Positions 1-8,609 of a DNA stretch of 64,000 nt are shown piece by piece. Under the pieces are notes generated by a model. That model saw only the letters and a program-made list of their open reading frames with translations. It was not told the origin of the DNA and made no database searches. Made by a program: the position numbers and the translations under genes. How positions within the stretch are numbered: the first letter of the stretch is position 1; each line of letters begins with the position of its first letter. This DNA comes from Pseudomonas fluorescens (GTDB taxonomy: Bacteria; Pseudomonadota; Gammaproteobacteria; Pseudomonadales; Pseudomonadaceae). The DNA is taken from NCBI RefSeq assembly GCF_002837185.1, contig NZ_KZ477989.1:47933-111932 (forward strand), read 5' to 3'.

Positions 1-1003
1 CGCCGATCAGGGTGCCGACCACGCCGATCACCGTGCCCTGCACCATGAAGATCGCCATGATCTGCCGAGGCGTGGCGCCGATGGTACGCAGGATCGCGAT
101 GTCGGCGCCCTTGTCGTTCACCACCATGATCAAGGTGGCAATGATGTTGAAGGCGGCCACCGCGACGATCATCAGCAGCAACAGGCCGATCATGGTCTTT
201 TCCATCTTCATCGCACTGAACAGGCTGCCCTGGGTGTGGGTCCAGTCGTCGGCCTTGTACGCCGCGCCGAGGCTGGCGGCGATATCCGCCGAGACCTTGG
301 GCGCCGCGTACAGGTCGGTCACCGCCAGGCGCACGCTCTGTACCTGGTTGGGTTGCCAATGCTGTATTTCGGCCGCGTCGGCCATGTTGATCAAGGCCAT
401 GGAACCGTCCAGTTCGGCACCCACCTTGAAGATACCCACCACGTTCAAACGCTGCATGCGCGGCGTGATGCCGCCCGGCGCGGTGCTGATTTCCGGCACG
501 ATCAAGGTCAGCTTGTCGCCCACGTTCAGGCGAAAGCGGCGCGCGGTGATGTCGCCGATCACCACACCGAACTCGCCGGGTTTCAGGTCGTCCAGTTTGC
601 CGCGCACGATATGCTGGGCCACGATCGACACCTTGCCTTCCTGGGCCGGGTCGACGCCGCTGATCTCAATCGGCTGCATCGCGCCTTTATAGGAGAACAT
701 GCCATCCATCTGTGTGAACGGTACCGCCGCCGTCACTTGCGGGTTCTTCATCGCGGCAGCGGCCACCGGCTGCCAGTCATCGATCGGCTTTACGCCGACG
801 ATGGTAGCGTGGGGCACCATGCCAAGGATGCGCGAGCTCATTTCGCGCTGGAAGCCGTTCATCACCGAGAGCACCACGATCATCGCCAAGACGCCCAGGG
901 CGAGGCCGATCATCGAGGTCATCGAGATAAACGAGACAAAACGGTTGCGGCGTTTGGCGCGGGTATAGCGCGTGCCGATGAAAATCGATAACGGTCTGAA
1001 CAT
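1..1003 (-). CDS. lolE: Lipoprotein-releasing ABC transporter permease LolE (partial, 3' end outside window)
   Basis: This is an inner-membrane permease of the LolCDE complex, which extracts mature lipoproteins from the inner membrane and passes them to LolA. The visible 334 codons begin [19 protein letters not shown], with a first membrane helix at about residues 25-50. A large periplasmic domain follows, and the next helix begins near residue 270. The last helices lie beyond base 1. It is a close paralogue of the lolC product encoded just upstream; the N-terminus and the helix regions are nearly identical. The gene begins 61 bases after lolD but is separated from it by an intrinsic terminator. 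Calling this copy LolE and the first copy LolC rests on the usual Pseudomonas gene order. Confidence 0.9.
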   Translation of the reverse strand, partial: MFRPLSIFIGTRYTRAKRRNRFVSFISMTSMIGLALGVLAMIVVLSVMNGFQREMSSRILGMVPHATIVGVKPIDDWQPVAAAAMKNPQVTAAVPFTQMDGMFSYKGAMQPIEISGVDPAQEGKVSIVAQHIVRGKLDDLKPGEFGVVIGDITARRFRLNVGDKLTLIVPEISTAPGGITPRMQRLNVVGIFKVGAELDGSMALINMADAAEIQHWQPNQVQSVRLAVTDLYAAPKVSADIAASLGAAYKADDWTHTQGSLFSAMKMEKTMIGLLLLMIVAVAAFNIIATLIMVVNDKGADIAILRTIGATPRQIMAIFMVQGTVIGVVGTLIG

Positions 1004-1019
1004 TCGCGTGCACCGCCTG

Positions 1020-1056
1020 AAAAAATAAAAAAGCCCGGCCTCGAAAAACCGGGCTT
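1020..1056 (-). terminator. Intrinsic terminator between lolD and lolE
   Basis: On the minus strand a perfect 8-bp stem (AAGCCCGG / CCGGGCTT, arms at 1049-1056 and 1031-1038) with a 10-base loop is followed by a T-rich run (TTTTATTTTTT). The plus strand has no T run after the stem, so it acts on lol transcription. It lies inside the operon, only about 17 bases before the lolE start codon. Confidence 0.8.
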
Positions 1057-1064
1057 GCAGCCGG

Positions 1065-1763
1065 TCAGATAGCGACCAGATGACCTTCCTGCAAATGCAG
1101 TACGCGGTCCATCTGACGGGCCATGCTCATGTCGTGGGTCACCACCAGGAACGCGGTGCGCATCTGGGTGCTCAGCTCCAGCATCAAGTCCTTGATGCCC
1201 TGGGCTGTGTGGGAGTCGAGGTTGCCGGTGGGCTCGTCGAGCATCACCAGGCCTGGGTTGTTCACAAGCGCACGGGCGATGGCCACGCGCTGGCGCTCAC
1301 CGCCGGACAGCTCGGCCGGCTTGTGCTCCAGGCGATGGCCGAGGCCGACGCGCTCCAGCAAGGCGGTGGCACGCTGGCGCGCCTCGGGGATCGCGGTCTT
1401 GCCGATCAGCAGTGGCATGCACACGTTTTCCAGGGCGGTGAATTCCGGCAGCAGGTGGTGGAACTGGTACACAAAACCCAACGAGCGGTTGCGCAACTGA
1501 CCACGGGCCTTTTCATTCAGGGCCGAGAGTTCTTCACCGGCCAGCCATACGCTGCCCTGGGACGGCGTGTCGAGGCCGCCCAACAGGTTGAGCAAGGTAC
1601 TTTTACCGGAACCGGAGTTGCCGACGATCGCCACGCGCTCGCCGGGGTGCAGTTCAAGTTGCAGGTTGGCCAGCACCACCACGGATTCCGGGCCTTCCTC
1701 GTAGGATTTGCCCAGGTTGCGGCAGCTCAGGATTGCTTTTTCACTCATGCCCGATTCACTCAT
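1065..1763 (-). CDS. lolD: Lipoprotein-releasing ABC transporter ATP-binding protein LolD
   Basis: This is the cytoplasmic ATPase that powers LolCE. It has a Walker A motif (GNSGSGKST), a Q-loop with the following LolD-typical segment ([13 protein letters not shown]), the ABC signature ([15 protein letters not shown]), Walker B ([13 protein letters not shown]) and an H-loop (VVTHD). The start chosen at 1763 gives 232 aa and overlaps the lolC stop by 8 bases, which suggests translational coupling. A second ATG at 1748 would give 227 aa and is a plausible alternative. The reading frame stays open further upstream to 1823, but that part lies inside lolC. Confidence 0.95.
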   Translation of the reverse strand: MSESGMSEKAILSCRNLGKSYEEGPESVVVLANLQLELHPGERVAIVGNSGSGKSTLLNLLGGLDTPSQGSVWLAGEELSALNEKARGQLRNRSLGFVYQFHHLLPEFTALENVCMPLLIGKTAIPEARQRATALLERVGLGHRLEHKPAELSGGERQRVAIARALVNNPGLVMLDEPTGNLDSHTAQGIKDLMLELSTQMRTAFLVVTHDMSMARQMDRVLHLQEGHLVAI

Positions 1764-3006
1764 AACGTAATGCCTGTGCTGGCTGGGTACGTGCCGCGCG
1801 CCAGGCTGGATACAGGGTGGCAAGGAAACTCAGGACCAACGCGGCACCGCCCACCATCAGCACGTCCTGGGCCTGAACCTGGGAGGGCAAGTAGTCGATG
1901 AAATAGACGTCGGCGTTGAGGAATTTGTGTCCGAGCACTTGTTCAAGCAGGGCGATGGCGGCGCTGACATTCAACGCGGCGAGAATGCCGACGGCGGTGC
2001 CGATCAGGGTGCCGACCACGCCGATCACCGTGCCCTGCACCATGAAGATCGCCATGATCTGGCCCGGCGTGGCGCCCAGGGTGCGCAGGATGGCGATGTC
2101 GCCCTTCTTGTCATTCACCACCATCACCAGCGTGGAGATGATGTTGAAGGCGGCCACGGCGACGATCAGCAACAGCAGCAGGCCGATCATGGCTTTTTCC
2201 ATGCGGATGGCCTGGTAGAGGTTGCCGTGGGTGCGGGTCCAGTCGCGGGCGTAGTACTCGGATTCACCCAGATGCTGGGCAATCTCCCAGGCGCCGCGTG
2301 GCGCATCGAACAGGTCGTTGAACTTCAGGCGCAGGCCCTGCACCTGGTCCGGCTGCCAGCGGTGCAGGCGGGCCAGGTCAGTGAGGTTGGTCAAGCCGAG
2401 GTAGCCGTCGATCTCGCCGGCGCCCACATGAAAGGTGCCGACCACGGTAAAACGCTTCATGCGCGGGAACATGCCGGCCGGGGTCACGGTGACCTCCGGC
2501 GCGACGAAGGTCAGCTTGTCGCCAACGCTCACACCGAGCTTGGCCGCCGCCTTGTCGCCGATGATGATGCCGAAACTGCCGGGCGCCAGGTCATCGAGCC
2601 TGCCCTGCAGCATGAACTTGTCGATGATCGAGACGTTGCGCTCCTGGGCCGGGTCGACGGCATTGAGCAGGATCTTCTGCACCTTGCCGTCATTGGTCAG
2701 CAGCCCCTGCATCTGGGTAAACGGCGCAACGGCCAGCACCTTGGGGTTCTGCTTGACCTTGGCGGCCAGGCTTTGCCAATCGCTGATGGGCGCTTCGGCC
2801 TCGATGGTCGCGTGGGGCACCATGCCCAGCACGCGGGTGCGCATCTCATGATCGAAGCCGTTCATCACCGACAGCACCACGATCATCACGACCACGCCCA
2901 AGGCGAGACCGATCATCGAGGTCAGCGAAATGAACGACACAAAATGATTGCGACGCTTTGCACGGGTATAACGCGTGCCGATAAATACGAAGAGAGGTCT
3001 GAACAT
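1756..3006 (-). CDS. lolC: Lipoprotein-releasing ABC transporter permease LolC
   Basis: This is the 416-aa permease of the LolCDE complex, first gene of the operon. It begins [19 protein letters not shown], has one N-terminal membrane helix (about residues 25-48), a periplasmic MacB-like core domain and three C-terminal helices in an FtsX-type domain (about residues 270-405). The C-terminus ends ALRYE. It shares long identical DNA stretches with the lolE copy, for example 63 identical bases at 1999-2061 and 2-64. The gene is divergent from the PilZ-like gene, with a 94-base gap that must hold both promoters. Confidence 0.95.
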   Translation of the reverse strand: MFRPLFVFIGTRYTRAKRRNHFVSFISLTSMIGLALGVVVMIVVLSVMNGFDHEMRTRVLGMVPHATIEAEAPISDWQSLAAKVKQNPKVLAVAPFTQMQGLLTNDGKVQKILLNAVDPAQERNVSIIDKFMLQGRLDDLAPGSFGIIIGDKAAAKLGVSVGDKLTFVAPEVTVTPAGMFPRMKRFTVVGTFHVGAGEIDGYLGLTNLTDLARLHRWQPDQVQGLRLKFNDLFDAPRGAWEIAQHLGESEYYARDWTRTHGNLYQAIRMEKAMIGLLLLLIVAVAAFNIISTLVMVVNDKKGDIAILRTLGATPGQIMAIFMVQGTVIGVVGTLIGTAVGILAALNVSAAIALLEQVLGHKFLNADVYFIDYLPSQVQAQDVLMVGGAALVLSFLATLYPAWRAARTQPAQALRYE

Positions 3007-3100
3007 GTCGGGGCTTGTTCGGAGGAAAAGAAGACGTCCCGGTGGCGGGGTCTGGTCAGCAGCTTTACACTCAGACCATTACCGTTACCTGGGGTTCGCC

Positions 3101-3679
3101 ATGTCGACATTAGATGAAGAAGAGCGCCGCGAATACTACCGTATCGACGACATGATCGCACTCCAAATCAAAAGCCTGTCGGCTCCCGACGCGGCGAGCA
3201 AGGAAGTGTTGCTGGATGATTCGCCGCTGTTCAATCTGCTCAGTGAATTGCACCTCAGCGAATTCGAAGCCCAGCACCTGCTGCGCCAGATCAACGAAAA
3301 AGACCGCAGCCTGGCGGCGTTCCTCAAAGTGCAGAACAAGCGCCTGGACCTGCTCAGCCAGGTCATGGCCCGCGGGCTGCTCAGTGAGGTAGGCGCGCCG
3401 CAGCCGGTGATCCTTTCCGAAGGCGGCATCGACTTCCAGCACCCTACGCCGCTGGCTCCCGACACGCACCTGGCGGTCAAGCTGGTGCTGATGCCCCAGG
3501 CGCTCGGCCTGCTGTTGCGCGCGCGAGTGACCCATTGCGATCCCAAGGGCGACGGCTTCGATGTGGGCACGGAATTCGAATCCATGACCGACGCCCAACG
3601 CCAGCTGCTGGCGCGCTACATCCTGCAGAAACAGGCCCAGGAACGCCGCCTGGCGCGAGAACAAAACGACGATCTCTGA
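3101..3679 (+). CDS. PilZ-like domain protein
   Basis: A 192-aa cytoplasmic protein starting MSTLDEEERREYYRIDDM. The C-terminal half (about residues 100-180) resembles a PilZ beta-barrel ending in the helix seen in PilZ proteins (TDAQRQLLARYILQKQ). I do not see a clear RxxxR plus (D/N)xSxxG c-di-GMP motif; the matching place reads DGFDVGTEF, so ligand binding is uncertain. The start at 3101 is chosen because the product resembles Pseudomonas homologues from there; the frame is open upstream to 2975. The next gene, a glycerophosphodiesterase, follows 44 bases later on the same strand, so the two may be cotranscribed. Confidence 0.75.
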   Translation: MSTLDEEERREYYRIDDMIALQIKSLSAPDAASKEVLLDDSPLFNLLSELHLSEFEAQHLLRQINEKDRSLAAFLKVQNKRLDLLSQVMARGLLSEVGAPQPVILSEGGIDFQHPTPLAPDTHLAVKLVLMPQALGLLLRARVTHCDPKGDGFDVGTEFESMTDAQRQLLARYILQKQAQERRLAREQNDDL

Positions 3680-3723
3680 ATGCGTATTCACGACGCCAGC
3701 CATCCTGGCGCAAAGGAGCAACT

Positions 3724-4446
3724 GTGACCCTGATTTACGGCCATCGCGGTGCCAAAGGCGAAGCACCGGAAAATACCCTGACCAGCTTTCAGGAATGCCT
3801 CAAGCACGGCGTACGCCGCTGCGAACTGGACCTGCACCTGTCCATGGACGGCGAACTGATGGTCATCCACGACCCCACCCTCAAGCGCACGGCCGACCGA
3901 CGCGGCAAAGTCGTCGAGTACTCGGCGGCGGACCTGGTGAACATGGATGCGCGCAAAGGCGGCCCGGGCTGGGTCAGCCCCTGCCCGATTCCGCGCCTGG
4001 AGGAATTGTTCGAAAAGTGCGACTTCGACCACTGGCAGCTGGAAGTCAAAAGCGCTTCGCGCACCCGCGCCACCACCACCGTGCTGGCGATCCGCGAGAT
4101 GGCCGTGCGCTTTGGCCTGATGGACAAAGTCACCGTCACCTCAAGTTCGCGGGAAGTGCTCAAAGCGGCGGTTGAACTCACACCCGACCTGTCACGCGGG
4201 CTGGTTGCCGAATATGCCTGGCTCGACCCGTTGAAGGTCGCGCAGAACTATGGCTGTGAGTATCTGGCGTTGAACTGGACGCTGTGCACCCCCGAGCGGC
4301 TGGAAAAAGCCCAGCGCCAGGGTTTGCATGTATCCGTGTGGACGGTCAACGAACCTGCGCTGATGCGCAGGCTCGCCGACTTCGGCGTAGATAGCCTGAT
4401 TACAGACTTTCCCGGTTTGGCCACTGCCACCCTCGGGAATTACTGA
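3724..4446 (+). CDS. Glycerophosphodiester phosphodiesterase
   Basis: A 240-aa GDPD-family enzyme that hydrolyses glycerophosphodiesters to glycerol-3-phosphate and an alcohol. The TIM-barrel active-site motifs are visible: HRGAKGEAPENT near residues 6-17, ELDLHLSMDGELMVIHD near 37-53, and EVKS near 109. The GTG start at 3724 is supported by AAAGGAG six bases upstream. No signal peptide is seen, so it is probably cytoplasmic like UgpQ rather than periplasmic like GlpQ. It lies 44 bases after the PilZ-like gene and is convergent with sthA. Confidence 0.9.
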   Translation: MTLIYGHRGAKGEAPENTLTSFQECLKHGVRRCELDLHLSMDGELMVIHDPTLKRTADRRGKVVEYSAADLVNMDARKGGPGWVSPCPIPRLEELFEKCDFDHWQLEVKSASRTRATTTVLAIREMAVRFGLMDKVTVTSSSREVLKAAVELTPDLSRGLVAEYAWLDPLKVAQNYGCEYLALNWTLCTPERLEKAQRQGLHVSVWTVNEPALMRRLADFGVDSLITDFPGLATATLGNY

Positions 4447-4488
4447 AATCGGTCTCCCCGGCCGGCTCAGGCCACCGGCCGGAGCCGC

Positions 4489-5883
4489 TCAAAAAAGCCG
4501 GTTGAGGCCGTCGTAGGCCGCTACCCGATAGGCTTCGGCCATGGTCGGGTAGTTGAACGTGGTGTTGACGAAATACTTGAGCGTATTCAGATCACCCGGC
4601 TGATTCATGATCGCCTGGCCAATGTGCACGATCTCCGACGCCTGGTAGCCGAAGCAATGTACGCCGAGCACTTGCAGGGTTTCACGGTGGAACAGGATCT
4701 TCAGCATGCCTTGCGGCTCACCGGCAATCTGCGCACGCGCCATGCTCTTGAAGAACGCCTTGCCCACTTCGTACGGCACCTTGGCCTTGGTCAGTTCGTG
4801 CTCGTTCTTGCCGATCGAGCTGATCTCGGGAATGGTGTAGATCCCGGTCGGCACGTCGTTCACGTAGCGCCAGCTGCCGTTGTCGACAATGCTGCCGGCC
4901 GCCGAGCGGCCCTGGTCATGGGCGGCGCTGGCCAGGCTTGGCCAGCCGATCACGTCACCGGCGCCGTAGATGTTGGTCACGCAGGTGCGGTAGTTCTCGT
5001 CCACCTCGATCTGGCCACGGCTGTTGACCTTGACCCCGATGTTCTCCATGCCCAGCTTGTCGGTGTTGCCGGTACGCCCGTTACACCACAGCAAGGCATC
5101 GGCCTTGATCTTCTTGCCGGACTTGAGGTGCAGGATCACCCCGTTGTCCAGGCCTTCAACGCGCTCGTACTCTTCGTTGTGACGCACGGTGATGTTGTTG
5201 TTGCTGAAGTGGTAGCTCAACGCCTGGGAAATTTCCGAGTCGAGGAAGCTCAGCAACTGGTCACGGTTGTCCACCAGCTCCACCAGTACACCCAGGCCGC
5301 TGAAGATCGAGGCGTATTCACAGCCGATCACGCCGGCGCCGTAGATAATCAGTTTGCGCGGGGTGTGACCCAGGCTCAGGATGGTGTCGCTATCGTAGAT
5401 ACGCGGGTGGTGGAAATCGATGTCCGCCGGGCGATATGGGCGCGAGCCGGTGGCGATGATGATGTGCTTGGCCACCAGTTTCTCGACCACGCCGTTGGCG
5501 CAGACCACTTCGACGGTCTGCTCGTCGGCGAAGCTGCCGGTGCCGAAGAACAGGTCGACGCGGTTGCGGGCATAGAAGCCGGTGCGCGACGCGACTTGCT
5601 TGGAAATGACTTTCTCGGCGCTTTTCAACACGTCCGGGAACGAGAACCAGCGCGGCTCACCAATCGCCCGAAACATCGGGTTGGTGTTGAATTGCATGAT
5701 CTGGCGCACGGAGTGACGCAACGCCTTGGACGGGATGGTACCCAGGTGGGTGCAGTTGCCGCCGACCTGGCGACGGCTGTCGACCATCGCCACCTTGCGT
5801 CCTGCCTTGGCAGCGTTCATCGCCGCGCCTTCTCCAGCCGGGCCGGAACCCAGTACCACCACGTCGTAGTTGTAGACAGCCAT
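4489..5883 (-). CDS. sthA: Soluble pyridine nucleotide transhydrogenase SthA
   Basis: A 464-aa cytoplasmic flavoprotein that moves hydride between NADPH and NAD+, mainly reoxidising excess NADPH. It shows the FAD-binding [17 protein letters not shown] near residues 12-28, the NAD(P)-binding [18 protein letters not shown] near 182, and a C-terminal dimerisation domain. At the position of the redox disulphide of lipoamide dehydrogenases it reads [13 protein letters not shown], with only one cysteine, which is diagnostic for SthA. A GAGGAG ribosome site precedes the ATG at 5883. A leader hairpin lies just upstream. Confidence 0.95.
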   Translation of the reverse strand: MAVYNYDVVVLGSGPAGEGAAMNAAKAGRKVAMVDSRRQVGGNCTHLGTIPSKALRHSVRQIMQFNTNPMFRAIGEPRWFSFPDVLKSAEKVISKQVASRTGFYARNRVDLFFGTGSFADEQTVEVVCANGVVEKLVAKHIIIATGSRPYRPADIDFHHPRIYDSDTILSLGHTPRKLIIYGAGVIGCEYASIFSGLGVLVELVDNRDQLLSFLDSEISQALSYHFSNNNITVRHNEEYERVEGLDNGVILHLKSGKKIKADALLWCNGRTGNTDKLGMENIGVKVNSRGQIEVDENYRTCVTNIYGAGDVIGWPSLASAAHDQGRSAAGSIVDNGSWRYVNDVPTGIYTIPEISSIGKNEHELTKAKVPYEVGKAFFKSMARAQIAGEPQGMLKILFHRETLQVLGVHCFGYQASEIVHIGQAIMNQPGDLNTLKYFVNTTFNYPTMAEAYRVAAYDGLNRLF

Positions 5884-5901
5884 GCGTACTCCTCAGAACA
5901 G

Positions 5902-5927
5902 GCCAGGCGTACGGTTGGACGCCTGGC
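5902..5927 (-). promoter_or_regulatory. Leader hairpin upstream of sthA
   Basis: A perfect 9-bp inverted repeat (GCCAGGCGT at 5902-5910, ACGCCTGGC at 5919-5927) with an 8-base loop lies about 19 bases before the sthA start on the minus strand. No T run follows, so it is not a classic terminator. It could shape mRNA stability or ribosome access, or be a dyad for a DNA-binding protein. Function is unknown. Confidence 0.4.
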
Positions 5928-6098
5928 TAAATCATGCCGCGGCCAGCGGGCATGAAGGACAATTTGGCTCAAGTGTGTGAACCGGGGCACAGTCTATATA
6001 AGGCTCAACGCCGCGCACATTAACCCTTGGTCGCGTCGTAGGCCAGTGTTGCCATACTAACAGGGCGCAAAGCAGCGTCGATTCAAGGATCAGCCATT

Positions 6099-6632
6099 AT
6101 GCGACAACTCTTTATCGGTTTGATGCTGATGATGTCGATCACGGCCCAGGCCAGTGATGCAGATCGACTCAAGCAGGCTGGCTTCCCCGCGCAGGTCGAG
6201 GGGTTGGCGCTGAAAAACCAGGCGGTGCTCAATTATCTCTGGGCGGATGTGTATGCGGCGGCGCTGTACGCGCCGGCTGATCTGACCGCAAAGCAAGCCT
6301 GGGACCAACAGAAAGCGTTGCGCCTGATGCTGTATTACTTTCGCAACATCGATCGCGCGGATGTGATCAAGGCGGCCAGCGCCACCCTGGAACGCCAGCA
6401 AGCCAATGCCGGCTTGAATCCAGAGATAGACAAGCTACACGCCCGCTTTCGGGATATTCGCAGCGGTGACCGCTATGCCCTGGATTTTCGCCCGGGCCGT
6501 GGTTTGAACCTGGAGATCAATGGCCAGGTGGTGTTCAGCAGTGGCGATGACGCACTGGCGAGGGCTTACCTGGGCATCTGGCTGGCGCCCAGTGGGCTGT
6601 CTGATGAGTTGCGCGGCCAGTTGCTCAATTAG
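6099..6632 (+). CDS. Chalcone-isomerase-like periplasmic protein
   Basis: A 177-aa exported protein with a signal peptide (MRQLFIGLMLMMSITAQAS, cleavage probably after QAS). The rest matches the bacterial chalcone-isomerase-like family: an N-terminal segment on the LNYLWADVYAAALYAP pattern and a C-terminal FSSGDDALARAYLGIWL segment. Family members rarely have a proven enzyme activity, so I call only the fold. The gene is divergent from sthA, and its 3' end is followed by a REP doublet and a bidirectional terminator shared with the GAPDH gene. Confidence 0.75.
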   Translation: MRQLFIGLMLMMSITAQASDADRLKQAGFPAQVEGLALKNQAVLNYLWADVYAAALYAPADLTAKQAWDQQKALRLMLYYFRNIDRADVIKAASATLERQQANAGLNPEIDKLHARFRDIRSGDRYALDFRPGRGLNLEINGQVVFSSGDDALARAYLGIWLAPSGLSDELRGQLLN

Positions 6633-6651
6633 GGTCGGCCTTAACACCGCC

Positions 6652-6723
6652 ATCGGGGGCAAGCCCCCTCCCACAGTTTGATTTGCGAACACATACCAAT
6701 GTGGGAGGGGGCTTGCCCCCGAT
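6652..6723. repeat. REP doublet, family A, 72-bp form
   Basis: Two inverted copies of the element GTGGGAGGGGGCTTGCCC (continuing CCCGAT), with the GTGGG ends facing inwards and a 24-base spacer. It sits between the convergent chalcone-isomerase-like and GAPDH genes. The copy at 15348-15419 has the same layout and length. Confidence 0.9.
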
Positions 6724-6757
6724 GAGGCCCTCCCAGGCACCACAAAACCCGCAGGCA

Positions 6758-6789
6758 TAAAAAAGCCCCGAACCAGTCGGGGCCTTTTT
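6758..6789. terminator. Bidirectional terminator, downstream of GAPDH gene
   Basis: The stem GCCCCGA / TCGGGGC (6765-6771 and 6777-6783) has a run of A on its left and T on its right, so it can end transcription in both directions. It lies 17 bases beyond the stop of the minus-strand GAPDH gene. Confidence 0.85.
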
Positions 6790-6805
6790 CATTCAACACT
6801 CAGGC

Positions 6806-8254
6806 TTAGCGCGGAAACGCCGGCGGGTTGACCCCGGCCATGTCTTCCATCACGCGAACCACCTGGCAGCTGTAGCCGAACTCGTTGTCGTACCACACGT
6901 ACAGCACAACGCGATTGTCCTGGCTGATGGTCGCTTCGGCGTCCACCACACCGGCGTGGCGCGAGCCGACGAAGTCGGTAGACACCACTTCCTGGGAATT
7001 GACGAAGTCGATCTGCTTGTGCAGATCGGAGTGCAGCGCCATGTAGCGCAGGTACTCGTTCATCTCTTCGCGGGTGGCGGCTTTCTCAAGGTTCAGGTTG
7101 AGAATGGCCATCGACACGTTCGGCGTCGGTACCCGGATCGCGTTACCGGTCAGCTTGCCGGCCAGCTCAGGCAGGGCCTTGGCGGCAGCGGTGGCGGCAC
7201 CGGTCTCGGTGATCACCATGTTCAGCGCGGCGCTGCGGCCACGGCGGTCGCCCTTGTGGAAGTTGTCGATCAGGTTCTGGTCGTTGGTGTAGGAGTGAAC
7301 AGTCTCGACGTGGCCGTTGACGATGCCGAACTTGTCATTCACAGCTTTGAGCACCGGCACGATGGCGTTGGTGGTGCAGGAAGCGGCGGACACAATCTTG
7401 TCGTCAGCGGTGATTTCGGCGTGATTGATACCGTGCACGATGTTCTTGAGCTTGCCCTTGCCAGGCGCGGTCAGAACAACGCGGTCGACACCCGGGCAGG
7501 CCAGGTGCTGGCCCAGGCCCTCGGCATCGCGCCATACGCCGGTGTTGTCCACCAGCAGGGCGTCCTTGATGCCGTACTGGGTGTAATCCACCTCGGACGG
7601 GTTCTTCGCGTAGATCACCTGGATCAGGTTGCCGTTGGCGGTGATGGTGTTGTTTGCTTCGTCGATGACGATGGTGCCGTTGAACGGACCGTGTACCGAA
7701 TCGCGGCGCAAGAGGCTGGCGCGCTTGGTCAGGTCGTTCTCGGCGCCTTTGCGCACGACGATGGCACGCAGGCGCAGGCCGTCGCCGCCGCCGGTTTTTT
7801 CGATCAGGATGCGCGCCAGCAGGCGGCCGATACGACCGAAGCCGTAGAGCACCACGTCGGTGCCTTTGCGGGCAGCGGCGTTTTGCTGGCCGACCACCTC
7901 GGTCATTTCTTCACGCACGAACTGCTCGGCGCTGCGACCCGCGCCTTCCTTGCGGAATTTGTAGGCCAGCTTGCCCAGGTCGACCGAAGCCGCGCCGAGC
8001 TTGAGCTCGCTCATGGCCTTGAGCAGTGGGAATGTTTCGTGGACGGAGAGTTCGCTGTCGTCGGCAGAACGGTGGCGCGCAAAGCGGTGCGCCTTGAGAA
8101 TCGCGATGACGGACTGGTTGATCAGGCTGCGGCCATAGATCGAGCTCACCACATTGTTATTGCGGTACAGCTGACCGATAAGCGGAATCATCGCTTCAGC
8201 GAGTGCTTCACGGTCGATCCATTCACCAAGACACTGGTCGGGCTTCTGAGTCAC
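6806..8254 (-). CDS. Glyceraldehyde-3-phosphate dehydrogenase, long form
   Basis: A phosphorylating GAPDH of 482 aa, about 140 residues longer than the standard enzyme because of an N-terminal extension (about residues 1-120). The catalytic domain has a Rossmann GFGRIGRL motif, the active-site segment SAASCTTNAIVPVLK with the nucleophilic cysteine, and the late conserved WYDNEFGYSCQVVR. The GTG at 8254 (MTQKPDQCLGEW) is preceded by GGAAGG at good spacing. An ATG at 8269 would add five residues but lacks a clear ribosome site. Pseudomonas genomes carry several GAPDH genes; this long type is thought to serve gluconeogenesis, which I cannot show here. Confidence 0.9.
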   Translation of the reverse strand: MTQKPDQCLGEWIDREALAEAMIPLIGQLYRNNNVVSSIYGRSLINQSVIAILKAHRFARHRSADDSELSVHETFPLLKAMSELKLGAASVDLGKLAYKFRKEGAGRSAEQFVREEMTEVVGQQNAAARKGTDVVLYGFGRIGRLLARILIEKTGGGDGLRLRAIVVRKGAENDLTKRASLLRRDSVHGPFNGTIVIDEANNTITANGNLIQVIYAKNPSEVDYTQYGIKDALLVDNTGVWRDAEGLGQHLACPGVDRVVLTAPGKGKLKNIVHGINHAEITADDKIVSAASCTTNAIVPVLKAVNDKFGIVNGHVETVHSYTNDQNLIDNFHKGDRRGRSAALNMVITETGAATAAAKALPELAGKLTGNAIRVPTPNVSMAILNLNLEKAATREEMNEYLRYMALHSDLHKQIDFVNSQEVVSTDFVGSRHAGVVDAEATISQDNRVVLYVWYDNEFGYSCQVVRVMEDMAGVNPPAFPR

Positions 8255-8609
8255 GGGAACCTTCCACATGTAGGGGCTGAAAAAAGGGGCTACATTATGT
8301 CGTCCGACTGACCGTTGAGCAATGCGCGACAGGCAACAAAAACCCCTTGCAAAAAAATACCACCGCGCTACAGCCCAGGAAATACGCGGGTTCCAGAAGG
8401 CCACTAGTTTCACGAGCAGGCCGACTTGTCCGTAACCCTCCTAAACATTCGCGCATTTTGGCACTACATATTGAGTCAAAACCCACGATTGTTTGTCTTA
8501 GCCACTACATTTCCAACAAACCGTAATAGGCACAGTCAGCAACTGACAGGCGGCACCTCTGGCCGTTACAATTACCGACTTTGTCGCAACGCTTGGAGCT
8601 CAACCTTCC
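8255..8609. other. Divergent intergenic region between GAPDH gene and mfd
   Basis: About 355 bases that are visibly more AT-rich than the flanking genes and must hold both divergent promoters. I see no convincing gene, repeat or terminator in it. A loose inverted pair (TTGTTTG near 8490 and CAACAAA near 8515) resembles a regulator site, but I cannot assign a protein to it. Confidence 0.5.

Noticed and set aside
1..3006. The near-duplicate lolC and lolE as an assembly error.
   Set aside because: The periplasmic domains differ throughout while both frames are intact, and two permease genes flanking lolD is the normal layout.
4453..4480. The GC-rich hairpin between the glycerophosphodiesterase gene and sthA as a terminator.
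   Set aside because: It has a good stem (CCGGCCGG pairs), but on the strand of sthA no T run follows. On the plus strand it is followed by A residues, so I cannot support it.
4489..5883. SthA as lipoamide dehydrogenase or mercuric reductase.
   Set aside because: The second redox cysteine is missing ([13 protein letters not shown]), which is the SthA pattern.
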